Shown here: in pieces, positions 59,878 through 64,000 of the stretch
How positions within the stretch are numbered: position 1 is the stretch's first letter
Layout: each line of letters begins with the position of its first letter
Source of the DNA: Xenorhabdus cabanillasii
GTDB taxonomy: Bacteria > Pseudomonadota > Gammaproteobacteria > Enterobacterales > Enterobacteriaceae
DNA length: 64,000 nucleotides
Direction of reading: 5' to 3'
Assembly: GCF_003386665.1 (NCBI RefSeq)
Contig: NZ_QTUB01000001.1
Span: 1,054,001-1,118,000 of the forward strand
Notes under the pieces: generated by a model
The model's database searches: none
Told to the model about the DNA's origin: nothing
What the model saw: the letters and a program-made list of their open reading frames with translations, nothing else
Position numbers and translations under genes: made by a program

Positions 59878-62800
59878 ATGAACTATCTTGATGAAGTACA
59901 TTTTAAGGATCAGGCAACGAGTCCATCAGGAGAAACAGCTATATTGCACAAATATAGTCAAGAATGGATATTAATGCGTAGAGCAATGAGTGATTTTGCT
60001 TTACGACTGCGACGTCAATTTTATTCACTTGAAGAACTAATAAGTGATCTAGCGAATATCTTAGGGATTGATACTGAAGATATAGATCCAAGTGATAGTC
60101 TTATTGAATGGGGGCTTGATTCAATCAGAACAATGGAATTGGCCAATATTTGGCAAACTAAAGGAATTACTGTCAAGTTTGCTGAACTTATGTCAAAACC
60201 ATATCTTGATGCTTGGCTTTCTATACTGAATAACGCTCCAATCGCCCAGTTACCGAGTGAATTGCCCTCTTCAGGAACAGGGCCTTTTGCTTTGACACCT
60301 GTGCAACATGCATATTGGATTGGTCGAGAAAACCATTTCGCCTTGGGGGGTGTGAGCGCACATTTTTATGTGGAATTTCATATTCGTGATTTAGATATTA
60401 CTAGGCTGAATATCGCCATTGCACATATGGTTGAACGGCATCCGATGCTATGTTGTCGTTTCTTAGAAGATGGCACACAACAGGTGATACAAAACTGGCA
60501 ATGGAAAGGAATCTCTGTATGCGATTATGGTGATGTGTCAAGTCAGTCTGAAGAGGGAAAATATTTCCTTCAACAGCTCAGGAAAAAATGGTCACATCGT
60601 AAGCTTGCAATAGAAGAAGGGATTGTATTCGATTTTAATATTAGTCGTTTCTCTGAAGAAATGATTATCCATTTTGAAGTGGATTTATTAGTTGCGGATG
60701 TGCTGAGTATTAGAATAATGCTTAAGGATCTTGCATTGGCTTATCAAAAACAAACCACGTTACCTGCCATTCGAGCTACTTTCTCAGATTATCTATTGTG
60801 GAAACAAAAGTATGATCGACAGGAATATGAACAAGCCAGATTATACTGGTTGGATAGAATAGAACGAATACCATCACAGATTGTTTTACCACTACAGACC
60901 ACTCCTGAATCAATTACCACTGTTCAATTTAAACGTCGTTCTCGTTGGTTATCTCATTATCATGTGCTTCAACTGAAACAAATGAGTATGCAGAATGGTA
61001 TTACATTACCAATTTTGTTCACGACAATTTATGGTCTTGTACTATCCCGATGGTCCAACATGACACATTTTTTTATTAATGTGCCAATTTTTGATCGTCA
61101 AAATATTCTTCCAGATATCAACCAAATGGTTGCAGATTTTACAAATATTTTAGTACTGGAACTAGACCTCAGAAATGTACAGACATTGCAACAAGCATGT
61201 GCAAAACAGCAGCGTATTTTTCAGGAAATTATGGGATATCAAAGTTTTTCTGGTGTAGAGATCTTGAGAGAGATTGTTAAACGGAATGGTGGGGAGTTTA
61301 TCACATCTGCTGTATTCACAAGTGGAATAGGCATGGGTGAATTAATTGATGAAGACGTCAAAGTAGTGTTAGGCAATCCTGATTATATGATTTCTCAAAC
61401 TCCGCAAGTTTTGTTAGATCACCAGGTTGTAGAATATAACGGAGGGTTACTAATTAATTGGGACAGTGTCGATGAGCTATTTCCGGCAGGATTATTAGAC
61501 GACATGTTCCACGCATTTGAACAATTGTTATTGCATGCATGCGAACAGTCTCATTGGGTGGAGCCCTTACCGGATATTTTACCTTCGCATCAACAGGCTG
61601 TTCGCCGGCAAGTAAATCATACCCAATACACCTTCCCGACCGCTTGTTTACATCATGGTTTTCTTGAACATGCCCGTATCCAACCTGAAGCCGTTGCACT
61701 GCAATGGGGGGATTCTGGCCGCTGGAGTTATGGTGAGTTACTCACACATGTTCAAGGTATCGCGGAAGCATTACAAGTCAATGGTGTATCAAGCGGTGCA
61801 TGTGTCGCAGTGTCATTACCCAAAAGCCCGGCACAAGTGGCCGCTGTTTTAGCTGTCTTGTCACTGGGGGCTGCCTATGTTCCGGTGGGAGTGGAACAGC
61901 CAACAGAACGCAGAAACAGAATCTATCGCAATGCGGGGTTGAGCGCAATACTCACGGAGCAGAAGCAAGTGGCGAGTCTCCAGAGAGTGAATGATTGTCC
62001 CGTTATCGCTGTGATGGATGAAGCAGGCACTTGTCTGCGTAGTGAGGTGCTCTTACCGAAGGTGACAGTAAATGAGCTGGCATTGGCCTATGTTATCTAT
62101 ACCTCAGGGTCAACGGGGGAGCCGAAAGGTGTTGAGATGACACATCAGGCAGCGTGGAATACGGTGGTGGGTATTAATGCCCGTTTTTCAGTGAATGCAT
62201 CAGATAAAATCCTGGCTCTTTCGGCGTTGGACTTTGATTTATCTGTTTATGATATTTTCGGACTGTTAAGTGTCGGGGGCTCTCTCGTGTTACCGGCAGA
62301 ATCGGAGCGCAGAGATCCCTATCGCTGGCAGGCAGACATTGCACGTTATGGGATCACCATCTGGAACAGCGTGCCGGCGTTACTGGAAATGTTACTCACC
62401 GTGGAAGAGGGCTCGCTGGCTACACTACGTTTAGCTCTGCTCTCCGGTGACTGGATTGGTCTGGATTTAGCCGAGCGGCTGAGATACCGCAGCCCCTCAA
62501 GTTGTTTTATTGCGTTGGGGGGTGCGACTGAAGCGGCTATATGGTCGAATTGGTACGAAGTCAAAGAGGCATCACCCGACTGGCTTAAAGTGCCTTATGG
62601 ATACCCTCTGAGTAACCAACAATACCGAGTTGTGGATAGCCAGGGGCGGGATTGTCCAGATTGGGTGAGTGGTGAATTATGGATTGGCGGTACAGGTATT
62701 GGTATAGGTTATCGTGGTGATGCGGCCCGGACATCTGAGCAATTTATCATATCCAATGGGGTTCGGTGGTATCGTACCGGGGACTTAGGACGCTATTGGC

Positions 62801-64000
62801 CGGATGGTTGTATAGAGTTTTTAGGACGTAATGATTTCCAGATAAAAATCCGTGGACATCGTCTGGAGCTGGGGGAAATAGAATCTGCATTATGCCGGCA
62901 TCCATGGGTCCGGGAAGCAGTTGTTTTAGTCATTGGTGAACGAAATAAACGTCTGGCGGCGGTGCTGTCATGTCAAGACGGTATTGAACACTCAGTATTA
63001 CAGGATTGCATTGGTGAATATCTCGTTAAGCATTTGGCGAGTTATGCATTACCGAGTCAATACATCGTGGTGGATAGTTTCCCGTTGACAAGTAATGGCA
63101 AGATTGATCGCAATGCCTTGATGTTGTTATGCCAACAACAGGTTGTCGGGCAGGCAATACCACCGGAAGGGGAGCTGGAACAACGAATTGCTTTGATATG
63201 GCAGGAGTTATTGGGGATTGAAGCGGTTAATCGGGATGACCACTTTATGAGCTTAGGGGGGAATAGCTTATTAGCCACCCAGTTTATTGAGATATTGAAG
63301 CGAAATGGTATTACAGGTGGAACGTTAACAAATTTTTTACGTCACCCAATACTCAAAGATTTTACTAAGACATTAAGATTATTAGATTCAACGAAAAATG
63401 CCTCCCGTAGTTATGTGATAGACCACGATTCAGTGAATCGTTTTCTGGACTTTGAAACCACTCCGGTACAAAGAGCATATTGGCTTGGGCGTTTGCCGCA
63501 TTTTGACTTGGGGGGGATTTGTTGTCACTACTATATGGAATTCATTGCTGACGATATTGATATTCATAAATTGCAATCAACACTTAATCAGTTGATCAAA
63601 CGCCATGATGCCTTACGAACAATATTTCCATCAGAAAGTCATCAACGTATCTTAGCAGAAGTTCCTGAATATATCGTAAAAGAAACCTATTTTAATGAAT
63701 CATTAGAATCTCAGATAGAGAATGTCAGGAATTTTTTATCTCATTATGTTTTTGATCCGACTCATTGGCCGCTATTTAATGTTCAGGTTGTAAGAACGCA
63801 ACATCAAACACGAGTGATGCTCGGTATTGATAATATCATTATGGACGCATTGAGTATCAATGTAATGTTGAACGAATGGAGTAAGTTATACGCAAGTCAG
63901 CCTATTGATAAATCACCAGCGATTAATTTTCGAGATGTTTTGCGTAATCGGAAAGAAGATCATCAACAAATACAGGCTGCATGGCAATATTGGTCGGAGC
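59878..64000 (+). CDS. NRPS ArCP-Cy-A(Cys)-PCP-Cy..., 3' end outside window
   Basis: 1374 codons are visible. Residues ~50-115 are a carrier of aryl type (EWGLDSIRTMEL, Ser82). Cy1 begins with LTPVQHAYWIGR (~139-150) and has the heterocyclisation motif DLLVADVLS (D269-S277). The A domain (~600-1080) has YTSGSTGEPKG (~741) and a ten-residue code that I read as D-L-Y-N-L-S-L-I-W-K, the known L-cysteine code of pyochelin/yersiniabactin synthetases. PCP Ser is in GGNSLL (Ser1130). Cy2 starts with TPVQRAYWLGR and has DNIIMDALS. The order follows yersiniabactin HMWP2. It should make a thiazoline from an aryl- or acyl-carrier starter. ATG 59878 has GGTGG ahead. Confidence 0.92.
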   Translation, partial: MNYLDEVHFKDQATSPSGETAILHKYSQEWILMRRAMSDFALRLRRQFYSLEELISDLANILGIDTEDIDPSDSLIEWGLDSIRTMELANIWQTKGITVKFAELMSKPYLDAWLSILNNAPIAQLPSELPSSGTGPFALTPVQHAYWIGRENHFALGGVSAHFYVEFHIRDLDITRLNIAIAHMVERHPMLCCRFLEDGTQQVIQNWQWKGISVCDYGDVSSQSEEGKYFLQQLRKKWSHRKLAIEEGIVFDFNISRFSEEMIIHFEVDLLVADVLSIRIMLKDLALAYQKQTTLPAIRATFSDYLLWKQKYDRQEYEQARLYWLDRIERIPSQIVLPLQTTPESITTVQFKRRSRWLSHYHVLQLKQMSMQNGITLPILFTTIYGLVLSRWSNMTHFFINVPIFDRQNILPDINQMVADFTNILVLELDLRNVQTLQQACAKQQRIFQEIMGYQSFSGVEILREIVKRNGGEFITSAVFTSGIGMGELIDEDVKVVLGNPDYMISQTPQVLLDHQVVEYNGGLLINWDSVDELFPAGLLDDMFHAFEQLLLHACEQSHWVEPLPDILPSHQQAVRRQVNHTQYTFPTACLHHGFLEHARIQPEAVALQWGDSGRWSYGELLTHVQGIAEALQVNGVSSGACVAVSLPKSPAQVAAVLAVLSLGAAYVPVGVEQPTERRNRIYRNAGLSAILTEQKQVASLQRVNDCPVIAVMDEAGTCLRSEVLLPKVTVNELALAYVIYTSGSTGEPKGVEMTHQAAWNTVVGINARFSVNASDKILALSALDFDLSVYDIFGLLSVGGSLVLPAESERRDPYRWQADIARYGITIWNSVPALLEMLLTVEEGSLATLRLALLSGDWIGLDLAERLRYRSPSSCFIALGGATEAAIWSNWYEVKEASPDWLKVPYGYPLSNQQYRVVDSQGRDCPDWVSGELWIGGTGIGIGYRGDAARTSEQFIISNGVRWYRTGDLGRYWPDGCIEFLGRNDFQIKIRGHRLELGEIESALCRHPWVREAVVLVIGERNKRLAAVLSCQDGIEHSVLQDCIGEYLVKHLASYALPSQYIVVDSFPLTSNGKIDRNALMLLCQQQVVGQAIPPEGELEQRIALIWQELLGIEAVNRDDHFMSLGGNSLLATQFIEILKRNGITGGTLTNFLRHPILKDFTKTLRLLDSTKNASRSYVIDHDSVNRFLDFETTPVQRAYWLGRLPHFDLGGICCHYYMEFIADDIDIHKLQSTLNQLIKRHDALRTIFPSESHQRILAEVPEYIVKETYFNESLESQIENVRNFLSHYVFDPTHWPLFNVQVVRTQHQTRVMLGIDNIIMDALSINVMLNEWSKLYASQPIDKSPAINFRDVLRNRKEDHQQIQAAWQYWSE

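Noticed and set aside
59878..64000. Yersiniabactin HMWP2 (irp2) as gene name
   Set aside because: Domain order and Cys code fit, but the neighbouring genes do not match the ybt or piscibactin gene sets and the gene is incomplete.

Overview
The window reads as two neighbouring pieces of SPI-7/PFGI-1/PAPI-1 type integrative and conjugative elements (ICEs) of a gamma-proteobacterium, most probably an insect/nematode-associated Morganellaceae such as Xenorhabdus or Photorhabdus. The genus is inferred from the ICE type, the T6SS and NRPS cargo and the moderate-to-low GC. It is not proved by any housekeeping gene.

Layout. 1-3350 is the right end of one ICE: an unidentified partial gene, an N-6 adenine methylase-like gene, a truncated MobH-relaxase-like gene and a XerC-type integrase. 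At 3708-3756 lies the 3' half of a tRNA-Phe gene (the att site), and 80 bp later a second ICE begins with parA. An int-att-parA order is what a circular junction or a tandem ICE array looks like. The second ICE then runs parA, an unknown gene, dnaB, parB, DUF2857, STY4528-type replication gene, TIGR03761 (frameshifted), topB, STY4534, a small gene, ssb, then a conjugation module: pilL-like, TIGR03759, TIGR03765, traD, TIGR03747, RAQPRD, TIGR03758, 03745, 03750, 03746, 03749, 03752, 03751, virB4/traC, 03757, 03756, 03755 and traG.

Four cargo blocks interrupt this backbone on foreign, often AT-rich DNA: an unknown gene (10.4-11.1 kb); a fused methylase/BsuBI-PstI-type restriction enzyme plus an Nlp-like regulator behind a C4-antisense-like leader (15.7-19.0 kb); an unknown acidic protein and a DUF5710 protein (23.7-25.6 kb); and a T6SS cassette of tssF, vgrG, DUF2169, PAAR-like DUF4150, Ntox15 DNase effector and Tdi1-like immunity gene (33.6-40.9 kb).

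After traG come a small zinc-ribbon protein, a structured RNA also found upstream near topB/ssb (STAXI-like), a second XerDC-type recombinase, a HEAT-repeat protein and an IS4 element. From 51.4 kb to the window end lies a compact, AT-rich, all-plus biosynthetic cluster: diiron oxygenase, DrrAB-type exporter, alpha/beta hydrolase, FAD monooxygenase, two methyltransferases, free carrier protein, and an NRPS with order ArCP-Cy-A(Cys)-PCP-Cy that runs off the end. It predicts an aryl- or acyl-thiazoline natural product and matches no pathway I can name.

Several conjugation genes carry lesions (TIGR03761 frameshift, traD amber codon, TIGR03757 frameshift), and tssF is split at an A8 run. The second ICE may therefore be transfer-defective, or some of these are sequence errors. 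Its right end, relaxase and integrase are not in the window.
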